Positions 1 through 9,051 of a DNA stretch of 64,000 nucleotides are shown in pieces (position 1 is the first letter of the stretch; every line of letters starts with the position of its first letter). Position numbers and translations under genes: made by a program. The DNA is from Clostridia bacterium (GTDB lineage: Bacteria; Bacillota; Clostridia; UMGS1810): the NCBI GenBank assembly GCA_017481205.1, contig JAFUPN010000001.1, positions 1-64,000 on the forward strand. Direction: 5' to 3'. Below the pieces are notes generated by a model. The model worked only from the letters and a program-made list of their open reading frames with translations, did not search any database and was not told where the DNA came from.

Positions 1-156
1 AATCTGCAAATTTTGCAGATTTCTCATATTTATTAGCCTATAAGCTCTAAGCGAACTTCACCTCTCGCTGTATAAATATACAGCTTCGGGTACCCCTCGC
101 AAGCATGCTTGCTTCGGTTCAGTTCACTTATTCTGCATCTTTTTTACATCCCCCTA
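1..156. repeat. Palindrome-rich intergenic stretch at the window edge
   Basis: No gene is visible here. The stretch holds a hairpin at 1-21 (AATCTGC/GCAGATT arms), a palindrome GCTGTATA-AA-TATACAGC at 68-85 and a palindrome GCAAGCATGCTTGC at 99-112, flanked by loosely inverted GAACTTCACC and GGTTCAGTTC. It lies downstream of the minus-strand DUF5107/TPR gene and could act as its 3' end or terminator, or belong to a clostridial intergenic hairpin family. No clear U-tract terminator is seen on the minus strand. Confidence 0.4.
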
Positions 157-3100
157 TTATATGTTTCCTGCTATTTTCCTGTATGCATCAATTCTGAAAT
201 CATATGGGTCAAATTGTGCAGCCTTTTCAATATATTCATTGGCTTCGATAAGCTTGCCGTAGCCAAGCAATGCATATGCTTTCAGGATATATCCGTTTGT
301 AAGATTAGTTTTTTTAATATCAAGTTCAAAGGGCATGGGCGATGGGGAACCGACACCGTAATAAGTACGCATATCACAATTTTTTATCGTATTGTCTGCC
401 GATTTTATCATTTCATCAAGAACCATCTCTGCCTCGGTGAACCTAAGAAGCTTTCGCAGTGCAAGTGCTCTGAAAAGTGAAAGCTCTGATATTGCAGCTT
501 TGTATACCGACGCTTCTTCAAAATACTCTCTTTTTCCGGTGATTAATCCAAGATAATAATATATGTGAGCCTCCTGGTTAAAGAAGGTTTTTGCCTCACC
601 ATATGATTTGGGCATATTTATACCGTCAATAAGTATTTTTTCTGCCTCATCATATTTCCTTGATTTCATAAGCTCAACCGCATATAATACGTGCATCCAT
701 GCGTGCTGCTTGGTGAGCTTACCCTCTCCGCCTTCATATATATGGAAACGCTTTGCCTTGGCAAGGTCAATCGCTTTTTGATACTCGCCCTTCATAGAAT
801 AAAGTATTATTCTGTCGAGGTAGCAATCATCACGCTCTGCCAAAAGCCCGGGATACTTATCATAAACCGCAAGTCTTTCGTCGGTTGAATAGTTCATGTT
901 TTTTAAAAGCTGCTGATATTCCAATAGCAGTCTCGGGTCATGGCTTCTGTATTCCAGGGCTTTTCCCATACAGATTTTTGCTGACGGGTAATCACCTTTT
1001 TTATCAAAATACAGCAGCGATAGATTTCTGTATGCTTTTGCATGCCGGTTATCAATACTTATACATTTTTCAAACAGAGAGATTGCTGTATCATATCGCT
1101 CCTTATCAAACATAAAGCAGCCAAGGTAATAATATGCATTAGCACCGCTGTTTTCGTTAGTTGCAGTTTTAAGAACCGGAATGTCATCAATTCTTGACGG
1201 GAAGCAGTAACCTGTATCAAGTGCTTCTGCCTTTTTGAGCTCATTTTTATATTCTTTTCCGAGTGATTGTAAACAATATGCTTTGTAATAGTAATGAAGC
1301 GGGTAATCACTTCCTGCAATAGAAAGAGTATACAGAGCATCCTCATATAATCCGGCACTTATATAATCTGCAGCAACATCAATCACATTTTCCGGCTTCT
1401 GCGCAAAATAAGCTATTTTTTCGCTGCAATCTATAAAGTGCGATGCCTCTATGATGGCAAAGAAGTCAAGAATATCATCATTAATATTTTCAAGCGCCAT
1501 TTCCTTCGCTTTGTTTTCATCAAGCTTTCGCATAACTGATGTTTTCATATTCTGTGCATTTGTGTGTCCCTTGTTAAGCCCTATGGAGATATCCAGCTTT
1601 TCAAGAGCGTCACAATACTCACCGTTTGCAATATCTATGAGTGCAAGCTGATAATGGGCAGCACTTCTGTGAGTATAGTTCCATGCACTCTTATAAAGCT
1701 CATTGTATGCATCATTTGTTTTGCCGAGATATTTAAGAGCCAATCCCTTTAAATACATGCTTTCGGTATCTGTGGGGTGCTGATTGCGCATGGTAAGTCT
1801 TGCTATTGCCTTGTCACAGTATTCAATGCATTTTTCAAAATCACCTTTGGAAAAGGAAAGCCTTGCCATAGATGTATTGCATCTTATATCACCGCAGTCA
1901 CGCTTCAAGCCCTCAAGATAGTAATCCTCGGCTTTATAATTATGCTGCTTGTACTGTTCAAGATGATATCCGTTTATGTACAGCTCTTCAACGGTCGGAA
2001 TTTCAGATGGCCGTTTAACCGGCTCTCTTACATCAATCGGTTTTTTTTGACCTCTTTGATACGGCTTATATGAAACAAGCACTTTTCCTTCTTTATCTGT
2101 AAGAGAAACAGTTGTTTCATTAAAGTCTGCTTCCTTAAAATCAAGAGATTTAAGATATGATTTGTCGGGAGACATTGTAACAGTCTCTTTATATACAACA
2201 TCGTTTTTGCATTTTACTGTTATAACAGCATCTTTAAATGTACCTGTCACATTAAAACCAAAATTAAGCTTTCCGTCCGAATATTCCATATTCATTGCGG
2301 CATCAATTGCAGCACATTTAACATCGCCGATATCACGTACAGGATACCAATATTGTTCAAATTCCCGTGTTTCGTATGGTGCAAGCCATGTAAAATCAGG
2401 CTGATTATCTGTGTATACTCCTGTCATAAGCTCAATATAAGGTCCGTTTTCATCGGTGAGATTAGAACACCACATATCGCCGAAATCACCCTTGCCCCAG
2501 TGCCACATCTTTTTGCCTGGTGAAATATGATGATTTGCAACAGTTGCTATACCTTTGTTTATACCAAGGTCATATCCTGCAATAAAATCCATATCGGATT
2601 GTCCCTGAGAGATTAAATATGATGACGGCACCTTTACTGCGTTGTACATTGATATATCTGTTCCCTTGCCAAAATCATAGGGACGTGCGGTTTTGTATAC
2701 ACCTTCAGCAATCGGCCATGACAGAACAGCTCGTCTGTCGTGGTCGTTTACCCATTCACAATCGGGCGGGAAAACAGTTTTGTAATTTTCATTAACCGGT
2801 ACTGCAAGATTTGCCCACCACATAAAAGGTCTCGGCTGTGAAGTGCGGTTATAAATTCTTACCTTTGCTTTGATATAGGAACGTCCTTTATCAACTGTTA
2901 TACCTGCCATTCCCTTCATTCTGTTCAGCGGGTCTACTTCTCCCACCCATACGGTCTTTCCGCCGTCTGAATTTTCTTCCGGTGCGGCTTCCAAAGGCAT
3001 ATAAGTAGTCGGTCTGTGGTGTTGAGGCCAGTTGAATTCGATACCGCCCGAAATCCACGGCCCTGCAATGCCTACAAGAGCAGGCTTAACAACTTCATTG

Positions 3101-3387
3101 TGATATATGAAATCATAGCTTCCGACTTTATCAAAGCCTTGTAATATTTTTCCGCCGAGCTGAGGCAAAACAACTGTTTTTATATATTCGTTTTCAATGG
3201 TATATACTTCATAGCTGACATCTTTTTTCTCGTCTGTAATACCATCCGAGTAGGGTACAGGATATATTTTTCCGCTTGCACCCTGATATGGCTTGTTTTC
3301 AAAAAACATTGGCAGCTCATGAGCTTTTTTTGGAATGTAAGTGGGTATCACCTTTTTATGCTTTTTTAAACTCACATCATTTGACAT
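157..3387 (-). CDS. DUF5107 domain plus tetratricopeptide-repeat protein
   Basis: Large cytoplasmic protein of about 1076 residues with no signal peptide. Residues about 35-330 look like a DUF5107 domain, which has a galactose-mutarotase-like beta-sandwich fold (motifs GGIEFNWPQHH and WISGG visible). A small Ig-like segment follows near 345-430, and about 460-1076 is a long run of TPR-like helical pairs. Such proteins are often found with sugar catabolism genes, but the biochemical role is not established. The start at 3387 is chosen because GGGAGGAA stands just upstream of ATG (MSNDVS); a further in-frame start 16 codons upstream lacks a ribosome site and would lie in the inverted repeat. 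It is divergent from the regulator at 3595, next to an aldose-epimerase-like gene, which fits carbohydrate metabolism. The domain call is by pattern and the function is inferred. Confidence 0.8.
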   Translation of the reverse strand: MSNDVSLKKHKKVIPTYIPKKAHELPMFFENKPYQGASGKIYPVPYSDGITDEKKDVSYEVYTIENEYIKTVVLPQLGGKILQGFDKVGSYDFIYHNEVVKPALVGIAGPWISGGIEFNWPQHHRPTTYMPLEAAPEENSDGGKTVWVGEVDPLNRMKGMAGITVDKGRSYIKAKVRIYNRTSQPRPFMWWANLAVPVNENYKTVFPPDCEWVNDHDRRAVLSWPIAEGVYKTARPYDFGKGTDISMYNAVKVPSSYLISQGQSDMDFIAGYDLGINKGIATVANHHISPGKKMWHWGKGDFGDMWCSNLTDENGPYIELMTGVYTDNQPDFTWLAPYETREFEQYWYPVRDIGDVKCAAIDAAMNMEYSDGKLNFGFNVTGTFKDAVITVKCKNDVVYKETVTMSPDKSYLKSLDFKEADFNETTVSLTDKEGKVLVSYKPYQRGQKKPIDVREPVKRPSEIPTVEELYINGYHLEQYKQHNYKAEDYYLEGLKRDCGDIRCNTSMARLSFSKGDFEKCIEYCDKAIARLTMRNQHPTDTESMYLKGLALKYLGKTNDAYNELYKSAWNYTHRSAAHYQLALIDIANGEYCDALEKLDISIGLNKGHTNAQNMKTSVMRKLDENKAKEMALENINDDILDFFAIIEASHFIDCSEKIAYFAQKPENVIDVAADYISAGLYEDALYTLSIAGSDYPLHYYYKAYCLQSLGKEYKNELKKAEALDTGYCFPSRIDDIPVLKTATNENSGANAYYYLGCFMFDKERYDTAISLFEKCISIDNRHAKAYRNLSLLYFDKKGDYPSAKICMGKALEYRSHDPRLLLEYQQLLKNMNYSTDERLAVYDKYPGLLAERDDCYLDRIILYSMKGEYQKAIDLAKAKRFHIYEGGEGKLTKQHAWMHVLYAVELMKSRKYDEAEKILIDGINMPKSYGEAKTFFNQEAHIYYYLGLITGKREYFEEASVYKAAISELSLFRALALRKLLRFTEAEMVLDEMIKSADNTIKNCDMRTYYGVGSPSPMPFELDIKKTNLTNGYILKAYALLGYGKLIEANEYIEKAAQFDPYDFRIDAYRKIAGNI

Positions 3388-3420
3388 ATGTATTCCTCCC
3401 GATATAATATATTTGATTTC

Positions 3421-3458
3421 AGCCTTAGCAACCATCTTCAGTATTGGTTGCTAAGGCT
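3421..3458 (-). promoter_or_regulatory. 13-bp inverted repeat at the promoter of the DUF5107/TPR gene
   Basis: AGCCTTAGCAACC (3421-3433) and its exact complement GGTTGCTAAGGCT (3446-3458) are separated by 12 bases. On the minus strand a TATAAT (3464-3459) lies immediately upstream, so the repeat covers the expected transcription start and early leader. There is no U-tract, so an operator or leader hairpin is likelier than a terminator. The divergent regulator gene next door is the obvious candidate binder; that is inference. Confidence 0.55.
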
Positions 3459-3546
3459 ATTATACACTTTTAATAACCTGTTTAAAAGTTAAAAAACTTT
3501 GCGGCGATTTACACTGCTTTTTACCCCGAATAAAAATTTAATTATA

Positions 3547-3575
3547 TTTACAAAAATAAAAAAGTGTTGTATACT
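3547..3575 (+). promoter_or_regulatory. Promoter of the LuxR-HTH regulator
   Basis: TTTACA (3547-3552) and TATACT (3570-3575) with 17-base spacing form a sigma-A type promoter about 20 bases before the start codon. GAGGA at 3581-3585 is the ribosome site. Confidence 0.6.
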
Positions 3576-3594
3576 AATCTGAGGATGTGATTAA

Positions 3595-4668
3595 ATGCTT
3601 AGAATATTATGTGAAAATACTTTTGAAGAAAGCATATGGTGTCAAAAGATTTATGAAGGTCTTATATGTGAACTGAAAAAAAGACGTATAGCTTATGAAA
3701 AAGTACGGTCAACAGACAGCGTTTTGTGCACAGACAGTGTGTATATAATAGGCTCAAGCCATATATGGATAAACCACGCTATTTCATTATGTAATGAGAA
3801 AGCAGTAGTCCCCGTAATTTTATGTAATCAGGTAAGCAATTTAGCACACGGGAGATATCACTGCGTATGCACGGATACATTGGCCTCTATGGAACAGCTT
3901 ATTTGTGCGTCGAATTTATCCGACATAAAAAGGGTTGCTCTTTATGGTGTTAACAACACGTCAATTTCCGATGTAAGCCGTGCAAAAATTTATATAGAGA
4001 TAACTAAAAATCCGGAAAGTGTTTTTACCAATAATGGTTCTCTCGAAAACTGCTTCGACAGCTTTATCAATCATATTTCCAAATACGATACTGTTATATG
4101 CGTAAACAATTATGCAGCCATTTCCCTTGTTAAAAAGCTTGCTGATAAAAAATATGATGAGCTTGAACGGTTAAATATAGTAAGCTGTTCATCCAGCAAA
4201 TTATCATCAATTTTTTCAAGGTTCATAACATCTGTAAATATGAACTTTGAACAGTACGGTAAAGCTGCACTTTCAATTTCTGAATTATGCGCAAAAAACC
4301 CATATATATCCGGAATTACGGTAATGATTAGTTGGGATTCTGGCAGCTTTGATACAAAAATCAGTCCGAAGCTTAAAAGTGATGATATCGCTGATATTGA
4401 CAGATTTTATGAGGATGATGAAGTAAAAAGACTGCTTAAGGTTGAAAGGCTTTTAAATATATGCAATGATACTGATATTAAAATTCTGCAGATGTTAATT
4501 GAGGGAAAAACATATGAAGCTATTGCGGAAAGCTGTTTTCTGTCCAAAGAGAGTATAAAATATCATATAAAAAAATACATTTCAACCTGCCGCGTCAATT
4601 CAAAAAATGAGCTTATAAAAACAATCGAGGATTTTTATCCCTTTTCCGAAACAAAACAGAGCATTTGA
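3595..4668 (+). CDS. Transcriptional regulator, sugar-binding-like sensor with C-terminal LuxR-type HTH
   Basis: A 357-residue cytoplasmic protein. Residues about 1-265 have alternating strand/helix segments resembling a LacI-type periplasmic-binding sensor fold (for example VALYGVNNTS and DTVICVNNYAAISLV). Residues about 290-345 form a LuxR/GerE-like helix-turn-helix (DTDIKILQMLIEGKTYEAIA, then SKESIKYHIKKY). Ordinary LacI proteins carry the HTH at the N-terminus, so this order is unusual. It is divergent from the DUF5107/TPR gene and 35 bases upstream of the aldose-epimerase-like gene, so it probably controls one or both in response to a sugar. The ligand is unknown. The HTH call is fairly firm; the sensor call is by overall pattern only. 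Confidence 0.65.
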   Translation: MLRILCENTFEESIWCQKIYEGLICELKKRRIAYEKVRSTDSVLCTDSVYIIGSSHIWINHAISLCNEKAVVPVILCNQVSNLAHGRYHCVCTDTLASMEQLICASNLSDIKRVALYGVNNTSISDVSRAKIYIEITKNPESVFTNNGSLENCFDSFINHISKYDTVICVNNYAAISLVKKLADKKYDELERLNIVSCSSSKLSSIFSRFITSVNMNFEQYGKAALSISELCAKNPYISGITVMISWDSGSFDTKISPKLKSDDIADIDRFYEDDEVKRLLKVERLLNICNDTDIKILQMLIEGKTYEAIAESCFLSKESIKYHIKKYISTCRVNSKNELIKTIEDFYPFSETKQSI

Positions 4669-4703
4669 GAATTATAATTTTTTTGATATTCAGGTGACCA
4701 ACT

Positions 4704-5678
4704 ATGAAAATTGTAAATTTAGTCAGCGACAACTATAAAGCTGAAATAAATTTGAGCCGGGGCGCAAATTGTATCAGCCTGAAAAACAGTAAATACAATG
4801 CCGATATTTTGAATGAACCGGATTATTCAAGGCTTGACAATCCATATATTTACGGAATGCCGATATTATTTCCGGCAAACAGAATTTCAAACGGAGAATT
4901 TATGTTTGAGGGCAGGAAATATAAATTTCCTGTAAACGAGAGTAAAACGGGATGTCATCTGCACGGGATGTTACACGAAACCGAATTTTCTGCTGAAGAA
5001 ATTTCGGTGAGCAGAATTTTGTGCAGATACAGTTCAAAAAACAGCAGCGTTTATTCATTCTTTCAGCACGAATTTGAGATATTGATGGAGTATGAATTAT
5101 CTGAGCAAGGACTTATGCATAGAACTACGGTCATTAATAATTCAGACAAAAACATGCCGTATCTTTTAGGCTTTCATACAAGCTTTAACATATCGTTTAC
5201 AAATAATACTTCTGTTGAAAATGTGCTGGTATATGCTGATATTTCAAAGGAATTTGAGCGTGATGATAATTATCTTCCGACCGGAAAAGAGCTTGATTTT
5301 GATGAGGTATCGCAAAAGCTATCCTGCGGGGAGCTTGATGCTTATAATATTCCCCTAAGCAGACACTATCTTGCGGGAAATGCAGGAAACATGGTGTTGT
5401 ATGATAAAGAAAATGATTTGAGTGTTGTTTATACAAATGATAAAAAATTTAAGTATAGGCTTATATTTAACGGTGCTTCAGACGGATATATCTGTTTAGA
5501 ACCTCAGAGCTGCCTGGTAAACTGTCCCAACTCACCGTTAGAACGCTCTGAAAATGGATTTGATTATATTAAATCATTGGATTCTAAAACATTTATTTCA
5601 GGTATTTACATAACAGAAGGCGATATGCGTCTGAAACAGCCGCGGCAAAAATTCTTACAAGATGTGATATCGGTGTAA
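4704..5678 (+). CDS. Aldose 1-epimerase (galactose mutarotase) family protein
   Basis: A 324-residue cytoplasmic protein of the aldose-1-epimerase fold, which interconverts alpha and beta anomers of sugars. Family landmarks are visible: the LFPANRI-type turn near residue 55, HLHGMLH near 90, the conserved His in LGFHTSF near 157 and the late Glu in CLEPQS that acts as general base in the family. Length is normal. The start has CAGGTG upstream and lies 35 bases after the regulator, so co-transcription is likely. The exact sugar is unknown; distant members such as YphB or GalM-like proteins have varied substrates. Confidence 0.8.
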   Translation: MKIVNLVSDNYKAEINLSRGANCISLKNSKYNADILNEPDYSRLDNPYIYGMPILFPANRISNGEFMFEGRKYKFPVNESKTGCHLHGMLHETEFSAEEISVSRILCRYSSKNSSVYSFFQHEFEILMEYELSEQGLMHRTTVINNSDKNMPYLLGFHTSFNISFTNNTSVENVLVYADISKEFERDDNYLPTGKELDFDEVSQKLSCGELDAYNIPLSRHYLAGNAGNMVLYDKENDLSVVYTNDKKFKYRLIFNGASDGYICLEPQSCLVNCPNSPLERSENGFDYIKSLDSKTFISGIYITEGDMRLKQPRQKFLQDVISV

Positions 5679-5748
5679 AAGCCGGACTGTCACCACGGGA
5701 TGCACTTTTGTGTTGTATCTTAATCTTATATCATATGGAGGTGTTTAC

Positions 5749-8700
5749 ATGAGCTTACAAATCATATGCGGACGTTCCCACTGCGGAAAGTCCTCGTATC
5801 TGACCGATATAATAAAACAAAAAGCTGCGGCAGGAGAAAAGGTAATGCTGGTCGTGCCGGAGCAGTTTACCCATGCTGCCGAGGTAAGGGTACTGCGTGC
5901 CACCGGAAGAATTCAGGATAATCTCCTTGAGATAACCTCCTTTAAGCGCCTTGCAAACCGCACCAGGGTCATGCTGGGGGATATGCGCAGGAATATTATC
6001 TCCCCCATAGGCAAGAGCCTTGTGCTTGCAGATGCCTTAGAAGCTGCCGAGCTTGAATACTTCGGCGGCTCTGCCGGAAAAACAGGCTTTGTAGACCTGT
6101 GTCTTGATACTGTAAGCGAGCTGAAAAAATATAATCTCACTGCAGAGGATGTAGCCGATATGTCCGAAAAAACAGATGACCCGGTTCTTAAAATCAAGCT
6201 GAAGGATTTGTACAGCATATATACCCTTTACGATGAAAAGCTCCATACCTCCTATGTGGATACGGATGATATACTGGATATTCTCGGCAAAAATCTTGCC
6301 GATAACAACCTCTACGGCGATTTCACCTTCTTTTTTGATGAGTTTTCCAGCTTTGTCCCTCAGGAGAGAAGGATAATTTCACAGATTCTTGCACAGGCAA
6401 AGGATGTGTATATCACCCTGTGCATGGATGCCGTCACAAAGGACGGACTTTTCCGCCCGGCAGAGGATACCTACAGACAGCTCAGAGAAATGTGCCGTGA
6501 GATAGGCTGCGGCATTAATAAAACAGTTTATCTGGAAAACTCCTGCTACAGCTCGCCTGAGCTTGCTTTTATAGAAAAAAATCTGTTTTCTTACCCCACA
6601 AAGGTTTTTGAGGGCAAAAACAATGCAGTCTCTCTCATTCGTGCGGCAAACCCCTTTGCCGAGGTAGAGACTGTTGCGCTGCAGATAACCTCTCTTGTAA
6701 GGGATGAAGGTATAAGATACAGGGATATCTCCGTTATCTGCTCGGATATGTCCGGCTATGATTATATATTTGACATAGTTTTCCGCAAGCATAAGTTGCC
6801 ATATTTTACCGACGAAAAAAACCCCGTGCTCAACCACCAGGTGGTGCTTTTTGTATTGTGTGTGCTTGATGTGTATTTGGAGGGTTATTCCTTTGAAAGC
6901 ATCTTCAATTTTCTCAAATCCGGCTTCACAAGGCTTGGAGCAGGGGATATATCCGTGCTTGAAAACTTCATATTCCGCACAAACGCTTCTAAAAACACAT
7001 GGCTGAACGACGAGCGGTGGAATACCTTTCTCGAAAATTACACTGCAGCCGATTTTGAGGATAAAAGAAAGATTTCTGATATCAGACAAAGATATATTCT
7101 GCCTCTTGCGGATTTTCATGAAAAGATAAAGGGCAGACACAGCGCCCGGTATGTGATGACAGAGCTGTACAGATATCTTTGCTCAATAGGTCTGGATAAA
7201 ACCATTGCCGGATACATAGACCGTTTTACCGACGAGGGGAATGTTGCCGCTGTAAAGGAATATGAGGCTGTATGGAAAACCATAATAACCTCCTTTGATG
7301 AAATAGTAAATATATTCGGCGACAGGAATGTATCCGTAAAGCAGCTGAGAGGATATCTTTATACCGCTTTTTCAAATCAGAGCATAGGTCTTATACCCAC
7401 CTCTGTTGACGAGATTATGATAGGCGATATTGCGCGCACACGTCTTGATGACGCCAAGGTGCTTTTTATCCTCGGTGCAAATGAAGGTGTGTTTCCCCGC
7501 CCGGCAAAATCATCGGGTATTATAACCGACAAGGACAAGGAGCTGCTTGAAAAGCTTGATTATGAGCTCCCGGACAGCACGGATGTGCAGGCATATATAA
7601 ATCAGCATCTTATATACTCTGTTTTTTCTGCAGCAGATGCAAGGCTGTATGTTTCGTATACAGTTGCAGACAACGAGTACAAAACCATGTCTCCCTCATT
7701 CTCTGTGGGCAGACTCAAAAAAATGTTTCCCGGTATCGAAAAGGAGGATTTCCTGCACGGCTATGACACTGCAGACCTTATAGCCGGCGAAAGGACAACC
7801 GATGAGCATTTAGTTGCGGTTATGAATATGATACACGGCGGCAATACAGTGCCCGGCATCTGGTCTCCCGTATATGCCTACTATAGGGAAAACCGCCCGG
7901 AATATCTTAAGAGAATAAAAAGATATTTCCGCTATGCCAATATTCCCGATGTGCTTGCCGATGAGCATATCAGACAGCACATCGGAGACGAATTTTACAC
8001 AACAATATCCCGGCTGCAGAAATATGCCGCATGTCATTTTTCGTATTTTGCCGAATATATGCTGTCACTTAAGGAAAAGCCCCGGCCTCAGCTTAAGAAT
8101 GTGGATATAGGTACCATCGCCCATGATATATTGGAAAAAATCTGTACCACTATGAGCAGCGACGGTGTTACCTTCCGCAATGCCGGAGAGGAATATTTTG
8201 ACAAAAAAATTGACTCCGCTATCCGTGAGTATATAGAAGACCTGGGCTACAGATATGCCGAGCTTACCAAACGCCAGCTTTATGCGGTAGAGAGACTTGG
8301 AAATATACTTAAAATAGCCTTTGAAACCATCTGCAGACATATAAGCCAGTCAAAATTCAACCCTGTGGGCTATGAAGTGACCTTTGACGACGACAATATA
8401 GGCTGTATAGAAATAAAGCTTGACAGCGGAGAAACACTTAAGCTCACCGGCAAAATAGACCGTGTTGACGCATACGAAACAGAGGACAAGACCTATCTGC
8501 GTGTGATAGACTATAAGACCGGTCACAAAATCTTTAATCTGAACGATGTTGTCCACGGGCTTGATATACAGCTGATGGTTTATCTCAATGCCTTGGTAGA
8601 CAGCAGCGAGAGGAATGAATATGCAGGAGCTTTCTTCTTCCTGCTTGATGATTTTTTTGTGGATACAGACTATGCCGTGCCCGATGAGGTTATACAAAGC

Positions 8701-9051
8701 GAGCTTATAAAAGCGACCAAGCTTAAGGGTATCATCATAGACCGTGAGGATATACAGGAGGCTTTTGACTCTGCCACTACCAACAGGGTACAGAATTCTG
8801 CCAGTGCGGAGCAATTTTCCTGGCTGAGCAAATATATTAAGCAGATGATAAAGCAGCTGTGGACAACTCTTGTGACCGGGGATATAGCTATCGAGCCCTA
8901 CAAACGGGGCAGCAAAACTCCATGCTCATACTGTCCCTACAGCTCCCTGTGCAGGTTTGATACGGCACGGAGCTCTTACCGTGAGCTTAAAAGCTATAAA
9001 AAGGACGAAATCTGGGAGCTGGTAAAGGGAGGTGCAGAAAATGTGGACTAA
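5749..9051 (+). CDS. addB: ATP-dependent helicase/nuclease subunit AddB
   Basis: Subunit of the AddAB helicase-nuclease that resects double-strand breaks and recognises Chi for RecA-dependent repair, the Firmicutes counterpart of RecBCD. The protein is about 1100 residues. A Walker-A-like GRSHCGKS lies at residues 8-15. A RecB-type nuclease motif DYKTG lies near 920. Four cysteines expected for the AddB iron-sulphur cluster are present: one near 760 (AACHF) and three near 1059-1068 (PCSYCPYSSLC). The start at 5749 is chosen for the GGAGG eight bases upstream; an earlier in-frame start lacks a ribosome site. The stop overlaps the start of addA, indicating translational coupling. Confidence 0.95.
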   Translation: MSLQIICGRSHCGKSSYLTDIIKQKAAAGEKVMLVVPEQFTHAAEVRVLRATGRIQDNLLEITSFKRLANRTRVMLGDMRRNIISPIGKSLVLADALEAAELEYFGGSAGKTGFVDLCLDTVSELKKYNLTAEDVADMSEKTDDPVLKIKLKDLYSIYTLYDEKLHTSYVDTDDILDILGKNLADNNLYGDFTFFFDEFSSFVPQERRIISQILAQAKDVYITLCMDAVTKDGLFRPAEDTYRQLREMCREIGCGINKTVYLENSCYSSPELAFIEKNLFSYPTKVFEGKNNAVSLIRAANPFAEVETVALQITSLVRDEGIRYRDISVICSDMSGYDYIFDIVFRKHKLPYFTDEKNPVLNHQVVLFVLCVLDVYLEGYSFESIFNFLKSGFTRLGAGDISVLENFIFRTNASKNTWLNDERWNTFLENYTAADFEDKRKISDIRQRYILPLADFHEKIKGRHSARYVMTELYRYLCSIGLDKTIAGYIDRFTDEGNVAAVKEYEAVWKTIITSFDEIVNIFGDRNVSVKQLRGYLYTAFSNQSIGLIPTSVDEIMIGDIARTRLDDAKVLFILGANEGVFPRPAKSSGIITDKDKELLEKLDYELPDSTDVQAYINQHLIYSVFSAADARLYVSYTVADNEYKTMSPSFSVGRLKKMFPGIEKEDFLHGYDTADLIAGERTTDEHLVAVMNMIHGGNTVPGIWSPVYAYYRENRPEYLKRIKRYFRYANIPDVLADEHIRQHIGDEFYTTISRLQKYAACHFSYFAEYMLSLKEKPRPQLKNVDIGTIAHDILEKICTTMSSDGVTFRNAGEEYFDKKIDSAIREYIEDLGYRYAELTKRQLYAVERLGNILKIAFETICRHISQSKFNPVGYEVTFDDDNIGCIEIKLDSGETLKLTGKIDRVDAYETEDKTYLRVIDYKTGHKIFNLNDVVHGLDIQLMVYLNALVDSSERNEYAGAFFFLLDDFFVDTDYAVPDEVIQSELIKATKLKGIIIDREDIQEAFDSATTNRVQNSASAEQFSWLSKYIKQMIKQLWTTLVTGDIAIEPYKRGSKTPCSYCPYSSLCRFDTARSSYRELKSYKKDEIWELVKGGAENVD

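Noticed and set aside
6379..7140. Long minus-strand open frame opposite addB
   Set aside because: It lies wholly within addB and has no family-like motif or ribosome site. The addB frame explains the region. The same holds for the open frames opposite fabK, fabF and the lyases.
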